A stretch of DNA of 64,000 nucleotides from Vreelandella salicampi (GCF_013415105.1 NZ_JACCDF010000002.1:124001-188000); one strand, 5' to 3'. Positions 42,033 to 52,187 are shown, counted from the first letter of the stretch. Notes: generated by a model not told the origin, from the letters alone. Numbers and translations are program-made.

Positions 42033-43940
42033 GGTATAGCCGCTTAGGCCTTCGCTTAAGCTTTGGGCAAAGTGGTCCTGCTCGTGCTCGGTGAAATCGC
42101 CGGCAGCGAGCTGGTCCATTAGCTTCTTTTTCAGCACTTCGGCGTCGAAATTGACGTAGGCCAGTACATCGGCCACGCGGTCACCCGCCAGCGGGTTCGA
42201 AAGCACCCACTTGCCGTTTTCATCGAGCGCGGCATCGACCGAATCGGTATCGCCGAACAGGTTGTGCAAATCCCCCAAAATTTCCTGGTAGGCACCCACC
42301 AGGAAAAACCCTAGCCAGCGCTCGTCGTCGTTGACCCACTCGGGCAGCGGCAGGGTGCTCTCAACCCCTTGGCCATCCACGTAGTGATCGATACGCCCGT
42401 CAGAGTCGCAGGTGATGTCTTGAATCACCGCACGGCGCGTAGGCGCTTGATCGAGCCCCGTTAATGGCAATACCGGAAAAATCTGCTCGATGCCCCAGAT
42501 ATCGGGCACCGACTGAAACAGCGAAAAATTCACAAATAGCTTATCGGCGAGTTTTTCCGCCAGCTCATCTTGAATCTCGCGATGGGCGCGATTGCGGCTA
42601 TCCAGTTGTGCTCTTAGCCGCACGCAGGCGGCGGTGTAAACGCGCTCGCCTTCAGCCCGGGTACTAACGCTGCTTAACCCCATGACAAAGCGGTCTTGCA
42701 GCTCGCCAAGGGCCTGAAGCAAGTCGTGCCACGCTTCAACCAAAACCCGCGGCTCCTGCGAGGCTTCTAGTCGCTCAAATACCCGCCACAACGCTTCAAC
42801 GTGTGGGTCGCTCTGGCTTTGCCGCTCAGGCGGTGTGGCGTCGATGCGTTCCTCATCGATCACGTTAGTGATCAGCACCGCGTGGTGGGCGGTCAGCGCA
42901 CGGCCAGACTCGCTGATCAGGTGCGGCTGCACTAGGCCGCGCTCCCGGCAAAGCTGGGCGAAGGCATTGACCACATTATGGGCGTACTCGGCCATGGAGT
43001 AGTTGGCCGAGCAGAAGCTACGCGAGCGCGTGCCTTCGTAATCGATCCCCAAGCCGCCGCCGACATCGACGGTATCCACCGGCGCGCCAAGCTCCACCAG
43101 GCTCTGATAAAAACGCGCGCATTCGCGCAGGCCGCGCTGAATGTCGCGGATATTGGCGATCTGCGAGCCCAAGTGAAAGTGCACCAGTTGCAGGCTACCC
43201 AGCGCCTCGTGTTTGCTTAGGGTATCGACCACCTGCAAAATTTGGCTTGCCGTCAGGCCGAATTTGGATTTCTCACCACCGGTATTTTGCCATTTGCCTT
43301 TACCCACCGAGGCGAGCCGCGCCCGCAGGCCGATACGCGGGCGCACATCCAGGGCCCGGGCTTCTTCCAAAATCATCTCAAGCTCGGAGAGTTTTTCCAC
43401 CACCAGGTAAACGCGGTGGCCGAGCTTCTCGCCGAGCAGCGCCAAGCGCACGTACTCGCGGTCTTTATAGCCGTTGCACACGATCAGCGATGAGCCGCTA
43501 TCGGAAAGCGCCAGCACCGCGAGCAGCTCGGGCTTGCTGCCGGCTTCGAGTCCCACGCGACCGTGGCCGCGCTCAGCGGTGGCAAGAATCTCTTCCACCA
43601 CGCGGCGCTGCTGATTGACCTTGATCGGGTACACGGCGGTGTAGCCGGCGGTGTAATCCGCCTCCTGCATCGCTTGGTCAAAAGCGCCACACAGCTGCTC
43701 AACGCGGTCGTGCAGAATATCGCTAAAGCGCACCAGCACGGGTAGGCGCAGTCCGGCGTCACGCAGCTGATGCACCAGCCCCGTCAGCGGCAGTGCAGGG
43801 CCTTGTGCGTCGCTGCCGTGGGGGCGCACCAGCGTTTGGCCGTGTTCATCAACGTCGAAGTACCCGCTGCCCCACTGGTCGATATTCCACGTGCGCCGCG
43901 CGCGTAGGGCCGGGCTGCTGGCGGATGCCATATGGCTCAT
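42021..43940 (-). CDS. speA: Biosynthetic arginine decarboxylase
   Basis: A 639-residue PLP enzyme of normal SpeA length. The PLP lysine is in YPIKVNQQ, the phosphate-binding region in VDVGGGLGIDYEG, and the C-terminal FVNFSLFQSVPDIW and DSDGRIDHYVD segments are typical. It makes agmatine, the precursor of putrescine. The ATG overlaps the thrB stop (ATGA), so the two genes form a unit. Confidence 0.97.
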   Translation of the reverse strand: MSHMASASSPALRARRTWNIDQWGSGYFDVDEHGQTLVRPHGSDAQGPALPLTGLVHQLRDAGLRLPVLVRFSDILHDRVEQLCGAFDQAMQEADYTAGYTAVYPIKVNQQRRVVEEILATAERGHGRVGLEAGSKPELLAVLALSDSGSSLIVCNGYKDREYVRLALLGEKLGHRVYLVVEKLSELEMILEEARALDVRPRIGLRARLASVGKGKWQNTGGEKSKFGLTASQILQVVDTLSKHEALGSLQLVHFHLGSQIANIRDIQRGLRECARFYQSLVELGAPVDTVDVGGGLGIDYEGTRSRSFCSANYSMAEYAHNVVNAFAQLCRERGLVQPHLISESGRALTAHHAVLITNVIDEERIDATPPERQSQSDPHVEALWRVFERLEASQEPRVLVEAWHDLLQALGELQDRFVMGLSSVSTRAEGERVYTAACVRLRAQLDSRNRAHREIQDELAEKLADKLFVNFSLFQSVPDIWGIEQIFPVLPLTGLDQAPTRRAVIQDITCDSDGRIDHYVDGQGVESTLPLPEWVNDDERWLGFFLVGAYQEILGDLHNLFGDTDSVDAALDENGKWVLSNPLAGDRVADVLAYVNFDAEVLKKKLMDQLAAGDFTEHEQDHFAQSLSEGLSGYTYLE

Positions 43941-44896
43941 CGGTTGACCTCGGGAATCGGCAGCGCGCCGTGATTGATGCGCGCGTGCAAAATGGTGCGA
44001 AAACGCTCGGGGTCATGGGGCGTTAGGTCGTGCGCCGGCGGGTCGACATACACCACCAACAGGCGCGAGAGCCAGTAGCGCAACGCAGTCATGCGCAGCA
44101 TTAACGGCCAGAGCTCACGCTCATCCTGCGTTAGCGGGCGGCGCGCTTGATAAGCGCAAAGCAGCGCGTCGTAACGCTCGGGGTTTAAGCGGCCGTCGGC
44201 GTCCGAGGCCCAATCGTTAACCACGATCGCCAGATCAAACAGCAACTCGCCGGTGCAGCCGTTGTAAAAATCAATGATGCCGCCGAGTCGGTCGCCATCA
44301 AACAAGGTGTTATCGCGGAACAAATCGCCGTGGATCGCGCCCTGAGGGAGTTCGGCGTGCTGACTAAACGCGCTTTCGAATTCATCGACTTCGTTTTTCA
44401 TCAGCGTTTGATCGCTCGGGCTGATGTAGGTCAGCACTTTGTGGTGCTTGACCCGCAGCCAGTGCAAATCGCGCGGGTTGGGGCGGTGACCGGGGAAGTG
44501 CTGCGACACCACGTGCATGTGCCCTAGCGTATCGCCCAGCGCGCGGCACTGGGCGATATTAGGGGATTCCGGGTAGCGGCCTGGCAAGCGCGGAAACAGC
44601 AGCGCCGGCTTATCTGCCAAGCTATGCAGTGCCACACCCTCGCGATCATGTACCGTGCCGGGCACCGGCAGGCGATGCTCCGCAAGGTAATCGAGTAGGT
44701 CGACAAAGAACGGCAGTTCTTCGTGTTCCCCCTGCTCAAAGAGCGTCAGTACCAGCTTGCGGCGGTCGGTGGTGACAAAAAAGGTGGAATTTTCCGTGCC
44801 GCCGGCCACGCCCTGAAGGGCGGTAAAGCGGCCAACGTCAAACGTGTCCAAAAACGCTGCGACCTGTGCGTCGCTAAGCGGAGTAAATACAGCCAT
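43937..44896 (-). CDS. thrB: Homoserine kinase (ThrB2/APH fold)
   Basis: A 319-residue kinase of the aminoglycoside phosphotransferase fold: start MAVFTPLSDAQVAAFLDTFD, catalytic loop GAIHGDLFRDNTLF and metal motif GIIDFYNG. It phosphorylates homoserine in threonine synthesis. It is not of the GHMP type found in E. coli. The start at 44896 is the conserved one; the longer reading is rejected because its N-terminal part shows no family similarity. Confidence 0.92.
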   Translation of the reverse strand: MAVFTPLSDAQVAAFLDTFDVGRFTALQGVAGGTENSTFFVTTDRRKLVLTLFEQGEHEELPFFVDLLDYLAEHRLPVPGTVHDREGVALHSLADKPALLFPRLPGRYPESPNIAQCRALGDTLGHMHVVSQHFPGHRPNPRDLHWLRVKHHKVLTYISPSDQTLMKNEVDEFESAFSQHAELPQGAIHGDLFRDNTLFDGDRLGGIIDFYNGCTGELLFDLAIVVNDWASDADGRLNPERYDALLCAYQARRPLTQDERELWPLMLRMTALRYWLSRLLVVYVDPPAHDLTPHDPERFRTILHARINHGALPIPEVNR

Positions 44897-45101
44897 GAGA
44901 ATCTCGCCCAGGTTGCTAAGCCCACTATTGTAGCGGCTTGAGGCGATAGTTGGCAGCGTTGATCGGGGTGACTTTCGCCAACAAGGCACGCTGGATCGTG
45001 CGTTTGCATTCGGCACAGCGCCAGCGGCGCGCTATCATAATGCCACGACTTTTTTTGTCGCCGTAGCTAACGGTGGATTTTTCTTGAACGGTGAATTGTG
45101 T

Positions 45102-47867
45102 ATGGCTCGCGCTCCGATCGTGCTTGTGGATGGCTCTTCTTATTTATATCGCGCGTTTCACGCGTTGCCGCCGCTGACTACCTCCCAGGGGCAGCCAACT
45201 GGTGCCGTGAAGGGCGTACTCAATATGCTCAAACGGCTGATCAAGGACTACCCCGATAGCCCCATGGCGGTGGTGTTTGACGCGCCGGGTAAGACCTTCC
45301 GCGATGATATGTATGAAGCCTATAAGGCTCACCGCCCACCGATGCCGGATGACCTGCGAAGCCAGGTCAAGCCGCTGCACGACTGTGTAACATCGCTGGG
45401 GCTGCCGCTTTTGTGCATCGAAGGGGTCGAGGCGGATGACGTGATCGGCACCTTGGCGCACAAGGCCACGCAGTCCGGGCGCGACGCGGTGATCTCCACT
45501 GGCGACAAAGACATGGCGCAGCTGGTTAACGCGCATATCACGCTGGTCAACACCATGAAGGATGAAACGCTGGATGAAGCCGGGGTAAAAAACAAATTCG
45601 GCTTACCGCCAGCGCTGATCATCGATTACCTCGCGCTGATGGGCGATAAAGTCGACAACATCCCCGGCGTGCCGGGGGTAGGGGAGAAAACCGCTATCGG
45701 CCTGTTGCAAGGCATGGAAGGCGGGCTGGATACCATTTATGGTGATCTGGAACGAGTCAAAACGCTCAGCTTTCGCGGTGCCAAGACGTTGCCCAAAAAG
45801 CTAGAAGAACACCGCGATCAGGCGTTTCTCTCTTATCAGCTCGCCACCATCAAAACCGACTGCGACCTGCCGGTAGGGCTCGATGATCTGGATATCGCCC
45901 ACCCTGACCGCGAGCGGTTGCTTGAGCTTTACCGCACGCTTGAGTTCAAACAGTGGCTCGCCGAGCTTTTAGACGGCAGAGACGAAGGCGTTGACGATGT
46001 TGCGGGCGGCGCGCCGATTGATGACGCGGAAGAAGAAGCGGGAACCCAATCTCCCACTGCGCGCCAGGATCACGTCATCACCGAGCAGCGTGAACTGGAC
46101 GCCTGGCTTGAGCGGCTAGAAAAGGCCGAGCGTTTCTGCGTCGACTTGGAAACCACTAGCCTGAACTATATGGAGGCCGAGATCGTCGGCGTAGGGCTCG
46201 CGCTTGAGCCCGGCGAGGCGGCGTATATTCCGCTGGCGCATGATTACTTGGATGCCCCCGCGCAGCTGGATCGCGACGCGGTGTTAAACGCGCTCAAGCC
46301 GCTACTCGAAGACAGTACCAAAATCAAAATCGGCCAGAACCTTAAGTACGATATGTCGGTGCTCGCCAACGTCGGCATTACCCTTGCCGGGCCGCTGGCC
46401 GACACCATGCTGGCGTCCTACGTGCTCAACTCCACCGCCACGCGTCATGACATGGATTCACTGGCACTGAAGTACCTAGGTGAGACAACCATTTCGTTTG
46501 AAGACATTGCCGGCAAAGGGGCGAAACAGCTCACCTTCAACCAGATCGCGCTGGAGCAAGCCGCGCCCTACGCCTGCGAAGACGTGGATATTACCCTGCG
46601 CTTGCACGAGATGCTGCGCCCGCAGGTGGAGCAAGAAGGCGAGTTGGCCGCAGTGCTCGACGCGCTTGAGCTGCCGCTGGTGCCGGTGCTTTCGCGCATA
46701 GAGCGCAATGGTGTGTCGCTGGATGCCGAGCGTCTGCATACCCAGAGTCACGAGCTTGCCGGGCGTATTCGCGAGCTTGAGAGCGAGGCGTTTAAGCTCG
46801 CCGGGCGCGAGTTCAATCTCGGCTCGCCCAAGCAGCTTGGCGAGATTCTGTTCAACGAGCAGAAGATTCCGGTGATCAAGAAAACGCCCAAAGGCGCGCC
46901 ATCCACCGCCGAGGCGGTGCTCGAGGAGCTGGCGCTGGACTACCCGCTGCCCAAAGTGATCATGGAGCACCGCGGGTTATCCAAGCTGAAATCGACCTAC
47001 ACCGACAAGCTGCCGCGCTTGATTAACCCGCGCACCGGGCGTGTACATACGAGCTACCATCAGGCGGTGACCGCTACCGGGCGGCTCTCTTCCTCTGATC
47101 CTAACCTGCAAAATATCCCCATTCGCACCGAAGAGGGACGCAAGATCCGCCAGGCGTTTACCGCGCGCCCGGGGTATCGCATCGTCGCCGCTGACTACTC
47201 GCAAATCGAGCTGCGCATCATGGCGCACCTGTCGGAAGATAAAGGGCTGTTGAACGCCTTCGCGGAAGGCAAGGACATTCACGCTGCCACCGCCGCCGAG
47301 GTGTTTGGCACCTCGCTTGAGAAGGTCTCCGGCGATCAGCGCCGCAGCGCCAAAGCGATCAACTTTGGGTTGATCTACGGCATGAGCGCCTGGGGGCTAT
47401 CGCGGCAGCTGCATATCGAGCGCAATCAGGCTCAAACCTACATCGACCGCTACTTCGACCGTTATCCGGGGGTGGCACGTTACATGGAGCGTATTCGCGC
47501 CCAAGCGGCAGAAGATGGCTATGTCGAGACGGTGTTTGGCCGGCGCCTCTACCTGCCGGAGATTCACTCGCAAAACCGCAACCGCCGCCAGGGGGCAGAG
47601 CGCACGGCGATCAACGCGCCCATGCAGGGCACTGCGGCGGATATCATCAAACGCGCGATGATCGACGTCGATGGTTGGCTTGCTGAAAGCGGCTTCGACG
47701 CGCTCATGGTGATGCAGGTTCACGATGAGCTCGTGTTTGAAGTCGCCGAGAGCCAAGTCGAGGAATTTATCGCCGAGGTGCAAAAGCGCATGCAGGCTGC
47801 CGCCGAGCTTAAGGTCGAACTTACCGTGGAAGCCGAAAGCGGCGCTAACTGGGATGAAGCGCACTAA
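45102..47867 (+). CDS. polA: DNA polymerase I
   Basis: A 921-residue PolA with all three parts. 5' nuclease: VLVDGSSYLYRAFHAL onward, with GVEADDVIGTLA. 3'-5' exonuclease with its acidic residues intact: VDLETTSL, IGQNLKYDMSVL, and YACEDVDITLRL. Polymerase: DYSQIELRIMAHL (motif A), RRSAKAINFGLIYGMSAWG (motif B), and QVHDELVFE (motif C). The start at 45102 (MARAPIVLV) is the conserved one. A strong terminator follows at 47894. Confidence 0.98.
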   Translation: MARAPIVLVDGSSYLYRAFHALPPLTTSQGQPTGAVKGVLNMLKRLIKDYPDSPMAVVFDAPGKTFRDDMYEAYKAHRPPMPDDLRSQVKPLHDCVTSLGLPLLCIEGVEADDVIGTLAHKATQSGRDAVISTGDKDMAQLVNAHITLVNTMKDETLDEAGVKNKFGLPPALIIDYLALMGDKVDNIPGVPGVGEKTAIGLLQGMEGGLDTIYGDLERVKTLSFRGAKTLPKKLEEHRDQAFLSYQLATIKTDCDLPVGLDDLDIAHPDRERLLELYRTLEFKQWLAELLDGRDEGVDDVAGGAPIDDAEEEAGTQSPTARQDHVITEQRELDAWLERLEKAERFCVDLETTSLNYMEAEIVGVGLALEPGEAAYIPLAHDYLDAPAQLDRDAVLNALKPLLEDSTKIKIGQNLKYDMSVLANVGITLAGPLADTMLASYVLNSTATRHDMDSLALKYLGETTISFEDIAGKGAKQLTFNQIALEQAAPYACEDVDITLRLHEMLRPQVEQEGELAAVLDALELPLVPVLSRIERNGVSLDAERLHTQSHELAGRIRELESEAFKLAGREFNLGSPKQLGEILFNEQKIPVIKKTPKGAPSTAEAVLEELALDYPLPKVIMEHRGLSKLKSTYTDKLPRLINPRTGRVHTSYHQAVTATGRLSSSDPNLQNIPIRTEEGRKIRQAFTARPGYRIVAADYSQIELRIMAHLSEDKGLLNAFAEGKDIHAATAAEVFGTSLEKVSGDQRRSAKAINFGLIYGMSAWGLSRQLHIERNQAQTYIDRYFDRYPGVARYMERIRAQAAEDGYVETVFGRRLYLPEIHSQNRNRRQGAERTAINAPMQGTAADIIKRAMIDVDGWLAESGFDALMVMQVHDELVFEVAESQVEEFIAEVQKRMQAAAELKVELTVEAESGANWDEAH

Positions 47868-47893
47868 TGCATCGCGTTTGATCGTTAGTAAAC

Positions 47894-47930
47894 AAAAGCG
47901 CCCGCTGCCATGGCAGCGGGCGCTTTTTTT
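47894..47930 (+). terminator. Bidirectional terminator between polA and fbpA
   Basis: A 17-bp perfect stem (AAAAGCGCCCGCTGCCA and its complement) without a real loop, with seven T on the plus side and four A on the other. It serves both convergent genes. Confidence 0.9.
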
Positions 47931-47965
47931 ACAGACGTTGCGGTACGCGTGGTAACGCGCCCAGC

Positions 47966-48994
47966 TTAACGCCAGCCAACGCGATCAAAGATGCGGATCG
48001 CTTCAGGGTTGTTTTCACCCAGTTCGCTGATGTTCAGGTTATCTTTTTTGAAGTTGCCCCAGGATTCCAGTACCGGGTCTTTCTTCACGCCGTCAACCAC
48101 CGGGAACTCATTGTTGCCGGAAGCGAAGATTTCCTGGGCGGTTTCGGAGGACAAGAACTCCAAAAAGCGCACGGCGTTCTCGCGGTTGGGTGCACCTTCA
48201 ACGACACCGGCACCGCCGACGTTCACGTGAGCGCCACGGCCGTCTTGGTTGGGGAAGATGATGCCCACTTTGCGCGCGGCTTCACGGTCATCGTCGTCGT
48301 CCGACTTAAGCAAGCGCACGTAGTAGTAGTGGTTGGCAACGGCTAAGTCGCACTGGCCGCTTGCGACACCGCGGATTTGGTCGGTATCACCGCCTTCCGG
48401 GTCACGCGCCATGTTATCGACCACGCCCTGCGCCCACTCTTCAGCGCCTTCTTCGCCGTGATGGGCGATCATCGATGCCAAGAGCGACTGGTTGTAGATA
48501 TTGTTAGACGAACGAATGCACACGCCGCCTTCGAATTGCGGATCGGCCAAGTCTTCGTAAGCGCTGATCTGGCTGGGGTCAAAGTTTTCGCGGTTATAGT
48601 AAATGGCGCGAGCGCGCTGGCTAAAGCCAAACCACAGACCTTCCGGGTGGCGCATTGATTCCGGCAAACGTTCGGCTAGTACATCCGATTCAACGCCTTG
48701 GAAGATGCCTTCTTGTTCAGCACGCCATAGGCGGCCAGCGTCGACGGTCAGCATGACATCGGCGGGGCTTGCCACGCCTTCGCGCTGGATCCGCTCGATA
48801 AGCTGATCGGAATCGCCTTCGAGCACGTTGACTTCAATACCGGTTTCTTCGGTAAAGGCGGTGTAAAGGCGCTCATCCGAATCGTAGTGGCGAGCGGAAT
48901 ACAAGTTGAGCTCGTCAGCCAATGCTGTGCTGGCAAAAGCACTACCCACCAGAACGGCAGCCACCGGAGCGGCGAAGCGTATTGTTTTCATCAT
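47966..48994 (-). CDS. fbpA: Fe(3+) ABC transporter substrate-binding protein
   Basis: A 342-residue periplasmic protein. The signal peptide ends near STALADE. LNLYSARHYDSDERLYTAF and the twin tyrosines in NHYYYVRLL are hallmarks of FbpA/FutA ferric-binding proteins. AAGGA is 6 bases before the first of two ATGs. The gene is divergent from fbpC; Fur-like sites lie between them. The permease gene is elsewhere (50316-52004). Confidence 0.94.
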   Translation of the reverse strand: MMKTIRFAAPVAAVLVGSAFASTALADELNLYSARHYDSDERLYTAFTEETGIEVNVLEGDSDQLIERIQREGVASPADVMLTVDAGRLWRAEQEGIFQGVESDVLAERLPESMRHPEGLWFGFSQRARAIYYNRENFDPSQISAYEDLADPQFEGGVCIRSSNNIYNQSLLASMIAHHGEEGAEEWAQGVVDNMARDPEGGDTDQIRGVASGQCDLAVANHYYYVRLLKSDDDDDREAARKVGIIFPNQDGRGAHVNVGGAGVVEGAPNRENAVRFLEFLSSETAQEIFASGNNEFPVVDGVKKDPVLESWGNFKKDNLNISELGENNPEAIRIFDRVGWR

Positions 48995-49011
48995 TGAACG
49001 TCCTTCTGATA

Positions 49012-49030
49012 GTTAATGATAATAAGTTGC
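49012..49030. promoter_or_regulatory. Fur box upstream of fbpA
   Basis: GTTAATGATAATAAGTTGC matches the 19-bp Fur consensus GATAATGATAATCATTATC at 14 positions and contains a 7-1-7 core with 10 of 12 matches. It lies 18 bp upstream of the fbpA start, so iron-loaded Fur should repress fbpA. Confidence 0.6.
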
Positions 49031-49186
49031 ATTACTAAACTCTTTGTATTTAAGCGCTTAGCGCACGCTACGTCAAGCCAATGAGAAAGAAAACCATCTA
49101 ATGCAATCGATAAAGTCATTGATAACGGCGAGAAAAGCTATCGGTAAAGACGAGAAAGGTGCATTGGCGGCCAATAAAAAATAGAA

Positions 49187-49201
49187 TGCGAATAGCTTTC
49201 A
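49187..49201. promoter_or_regulatory. Fur-like site upstream of fbpC
   Basis: TGCGAATAGCTTTCA matches the 7-1-7 Fur model (TGANAATNATTNTCA) at 9 of 12 defined positions. It lies 22 bp upstream of fbpC, and would give the ATPase gene its own iron control. Confidence 0.4.
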
Positions 49202-49223
49202 ATTCTCTCATTGGCGGAGTGTC

Positions 49224-50363
49224 ATGACGGTTACGATGAATACGGCGGAAGTTGCAGCGCCAGTCAATGCGCTGGCACTGCACAACGTGTGCCATACGTT
49301 TGATGGCAACACCGTAGTAAAAGGCATCGACTTGGAGGTCGAGCCCGGCGAAGTGGTGTGCTTATTAGGGCCTTCCGGGTGCGGAAAAACCACCCTGCTG
49401 CGCATTGCGGCCGGGCTAGAAGTGCTGCAAGAGGGCAGCGTGTCACTTGAAGGTGACGTGATTGCGCTACCCGGGCAGCGTCATATGCCGCCGGAGAAAC
49501 GCAATGTGGGCCTGGCATTTCAGGATTCGGCGCTGTTTCCTCACCTAACCGTGCTGGAAAACGTGATGTTTGGGCTCAAAAAGCTGTCGGGTCCTCAGCG
49601 GCGTAAACGCGCCAAAGAGCTGTTAGAGCAGCTTGGCATGGCACGTTATACGGATACCTATCCGCACATGCTCTCGGGTGGGCAGCAGCAACGCGTGGCG
49701 CTAGCGCGGGCATTGGCCCCCGAACCGCGTCTCATGCTGCTGGATGAGCCGTTTTCGAGCCTGGACGCGCGCCTGCGCGACCAAATCCGTGACGATACCC
49801 TTCACGTGCTAAAAAAGGTTGGCGCAGCAACGCTTTTGGTCACCCACGACCCTGAAGAGGCGATGTTTATGGCCGACCGCATCGCCTTGATGCGCGACGG
49901 CAAGATCATCCAAGTGGGCACGCCGCGAGAGCTTTACTGCGCGCCTAACGACCCCTTTGTGGTGACGTTTTTTGGCGAAGTGAATGAGCTCGATGGGACG
50001 GTAAAAAATGGCAAGGTGGCGACGCCGGTAGGGAGCGTCGAGGCCGGCTGGCTGCCGGAAGGTAGCCAAGCGAAAGTAATGATTCGCCCTGAGGCGTTAC
50101 GGATTGCTGAGTGCGACGCAGACCTCAGTGCGCACGACCATAGCCATGTGATTATGGCCAAGCTGTTAGGCCGTACCAGTCTGATTCACCTGTGCGCCCA
50201 CGGTCAGCAGGGCGACGAAGCGCACCTGCACGCCCGGGTGCCGGGGCTTTTTCTTCCCGGCGAAGGTCAGCCCGTGGATATTCACCTGGATCTGTCCCAG
50301 GTATTCGTTTTTGCGTCACCTGGCGCTGCTGCCGGGGCGAGCACGTCGCATCGCAACGCTTAA
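49224..50363 (+). CDS. fbpC: Fe(3+) ABC transporter ATP-binding protein
   Basis: A 379-residue ATPase: GPSGCGKTTLLRIAAGL (Walker A), FQDSALFPHLTVLENVMFGL, LSGGQQQRVALARAL and LLLDEPFSSLDARL. A TOBE-like C-terminal domain (KVMIRPEALRI) is typical of FbpC/PotA-type subunits. GGAG is 4 bases before the ATG. Its 3' end overlaps the convergent fbpB gene by 48 bp. It probably works with the binding protein and permease on either side. Confidence 0.93.
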   Translation: MTVTMNTAEVAAPVNALALHNVCHTFDGNTVVKGIDLEVEPGEVVCLLGPSGCGKTTLLRIAAGLEVLQEGSVSLEGDVIALPGQRHMPPEKRNVGLAFQDSALFPHLTVLENVMFGLKKLSGPQRRKRAKELLEQLGMARYTDTYPHMLSGGQQQRVALARALAPEPRLMLLDEPFSSLDARLRDQIRDDTLHVLKKVGAATLLVTHDPEEAMFMADRIALMRDGKIIQVGTPRELYCAPNDPFVVTFFGEVNELDGTVKNGKVATPVGSVEAGWLPEGSQAKVMIRPEALRIAECDADLSAHDHSHVIMAKLLGRTSLIHLCAHGQQGDEAHLHARVPGLFLPGEGQPVDIHLDLSQVFVFASPGAAAGASTSHRNA

Positions 50364-52004
50364 CAAAATCACCGGGATAATCCCCACCGCCACAATCGCT
50401 AGCGAGGCCGTTGAGGCCTCCGCTAGGCGCTCATCAGCGGCGAGGTTGTGCGCGCGTACAGCCAGCGTATCGAAGTTAAACGGGCGCAAAATAATCGTGG
50501 CCGGTAGTTCTTTCATCACGTCGACAAACACCAAGATCCCGGCGGCCAATAAGCTGCTGCGCATCAGCGGGGTATGGATGCGCCGTAGTGTGCCGCCCGC
50601 CGTTTGGCCCAGCGTGCGCGCGGCGGCGTCCATGCTTGGTGTAACTTTGCCCAGGCTCGCCTCTACCGCGTTAAACGAGACCGCCAAAAAGCGCGCCACA
50701 TAGGCATAGATCAAAATGAACGCCGAACCGCTAAAAATCAGCCCGATGATGTGGCCGTAGTTGGCTTGAAGCCAGGTGTTAATGGCGTTATCCAGCCAAG
50801 CAAAGGGGATTAATATTCCCACCGCGACCACCGAGCCAGGAATGGCGTAGCCCATTGCCGCAATGCGCGAGCTGACCCGCGCAAACGGCGTATTGTGAAT
50901 GCGCACGCCATAGCTTAAAAGCACCGCCATTCCCACCGCGAGCAGAGCGGCAATGGTGGCAAGTGAAAGGCTGTTGAAGGCAAAACCGATAAAGCGTGTG
51001 CCGAAAAGCGAATCCCCCTCGGCGATGGCCATTTGCAGCAAAATCGCGCTCGGGAGTAAAAAGCCGATGAGTACCGGTAGCAAACAGGCGACTAGAGCAC
51101 TTGCCGCACGCCAGCCATAGAGCGGATATTCCGGCAGCTGTTGATAGCGGTTGGTGCTGTGGAAGTAGCGCCGTTTGCCCCGCGAGGCGCGTTCAAAAAG
51201 CACCAGGGCGACCACAAAGGTAAGCAGGCAAGCCGCGAGCTGTGCGGCGGCGACCGGCTCACCCAGGCCGAACCAGGTACGATAAATCCCTGTCGTGAAC
51301 GTATCGACCCCGAAATACTGCACCGCGCCAAACTCGTTGAGTGTCTCCATCAATACTAGCGACACACCGCCCACCAACGCCGGGCGTGATAGCGGCACCG
51401 CGACCGTGGCAAACAGATGCCAAGGCCCGCGGCCCAAAGTGCGGCCGACATCCAGCACGCAAACTGACTGCTCTAGAAAAGACGCCCGCGCGAGTAAGTA
51501 GACGTAAGGGTAGAGCACCAGCGTAATCAGCGCCGCCGCGCCACCCAGCGAGCGAATATTGGGGAAAAAGTAATCGCCATACTCCCAGCCGAAAGTGTCG
51601 CGCAAAAGGCTCTGCAAGGGGCCGGCGACTTGCAGAAAATCGGTGTAAGCGTAAGCAATCACATAAGTCGGCACTGCCAGCGGCAAAAGCAGCGCCCACT
51701 CAAAAATGCGTTTACCGGGGAAGCGACACATCACCACCAGCCACGCCGTGCCGGTGCCGATCACCAGCGAGCCGATCCCCACCATCAGCACTAGCCAAAA
51801 CGTATTGGTTAAATAGCGCGGCAGCACGGTGCTGGCAAGATGCTGCCAAACGCCCTCGGTGGGCATAAAAATGTGCGCAAAAATGACAATGACGGGAAGC
51901 GCCACGATTAACGCAATCAAAAAAAGCGTCACTGACCACACATTGACGCGGTTAGAGAAGCGCTCGGTGAGGGCGGAAAGCCCGCGACTGTCAGAATGGG
52001 ACAA
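50316..52004 (-). CDS. fbpB: Fe(3+) ABC transporter permease (fused two-domain type)
   Basis: A 562-residue permease with about twelve membrane helices and two copies of the ABC inner-membrane signature, one near FLEQSVCVLDVGRTLGRGPW and the other near NAVEASLGKVTPSMDAAART. Two-domain permeases of this kind are typical of FbpB/FutB. The start is TTG at 52004 behind AGGAGGGG; no ATG is available before the upstream in-frame stop. Gene order is split: this gene runs opposite to fbpC and overlaps it. Confidence 0.93.
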   Translation of the reverse strand: MSHSDSRGLSALTERFSNRVNVWSVTLFLIALIVALPVIVIFAHIFMPTEGVWQHLASTVLPRYLTNTFWLVLMVGIGSLVIGTGTAWLVVMCRFPGKRIFEWALLLPLAVPTYVIAYAYTDFLQVAGPLQSLLRDTFGWEYGDYFFPNIRSLGGAAALITLVLYPYVYLLARASFLEQSVCVLDVGRTLGRGPWHLFATVAVPLSRPALVGGVSLVLMETLNEFGAVQYFGVDTFTTGIYRTWFGLGEPVAAAQLAACLLTFVVALVLFERASRGKRRYFHSTNRYQQLPEYPLYGWRAASALVACLLPVLIGFLLPSAILLQMAIAEGDSLFGTRFIGFAFNSLSLATIAALLAVGMAVLLSYGVRIHNTPFARVSSRIAAMGYAIPGSVVAVGILIPFAWLDNAINTWLQANYGHIIGLIFSGSAFILIYAYVARFLAVSFNAVEASLGKVTPSMDAAARTLGQTAGGTLRRIHTPLMRSSLLAAGILVFVDVMKELPATIILRPFNFDTLAVRAHNLAADERLAEASTASLAIVAVGIIPVILLSVAMRRARPGSSAR

Positions 52005-52119
52005 GGGACCCCTCCTTGAAAAGCGACTGGCGTGCGATCATAACGCGGCAATAATGCGATGAAATATCAGTCGCAAATAATATCACTTGAGCGCTGACCG
52101 TGTACAAAGCACCGGCATG

Positions 52120-52159
52120 AAAAGGCCTTCGCCTGCGTTGGAATAACGCAGGCGAAGGC
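52120..52159 (-). terminator. Terminator of the TRAP operon
   Basis: A perfect 15-bp stem (GCCTTCGCCTGCGTT and complement, loop GGAAT) at 52125-52159, followed on the minus strand by TTTT. It lies 29 bp after the dctM stop. Confidence 0.75.
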
Positions 52160-52187
52160 GGGAGACACAAAAACAGAAGGGTGTCGG

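Noticed and set aside
52020-52090. Possible Fur site upstream of fbpB
   Set aside because: AT-rich with GATATTA-like words, but no acceptable 19-bp or 7-1-7 match.
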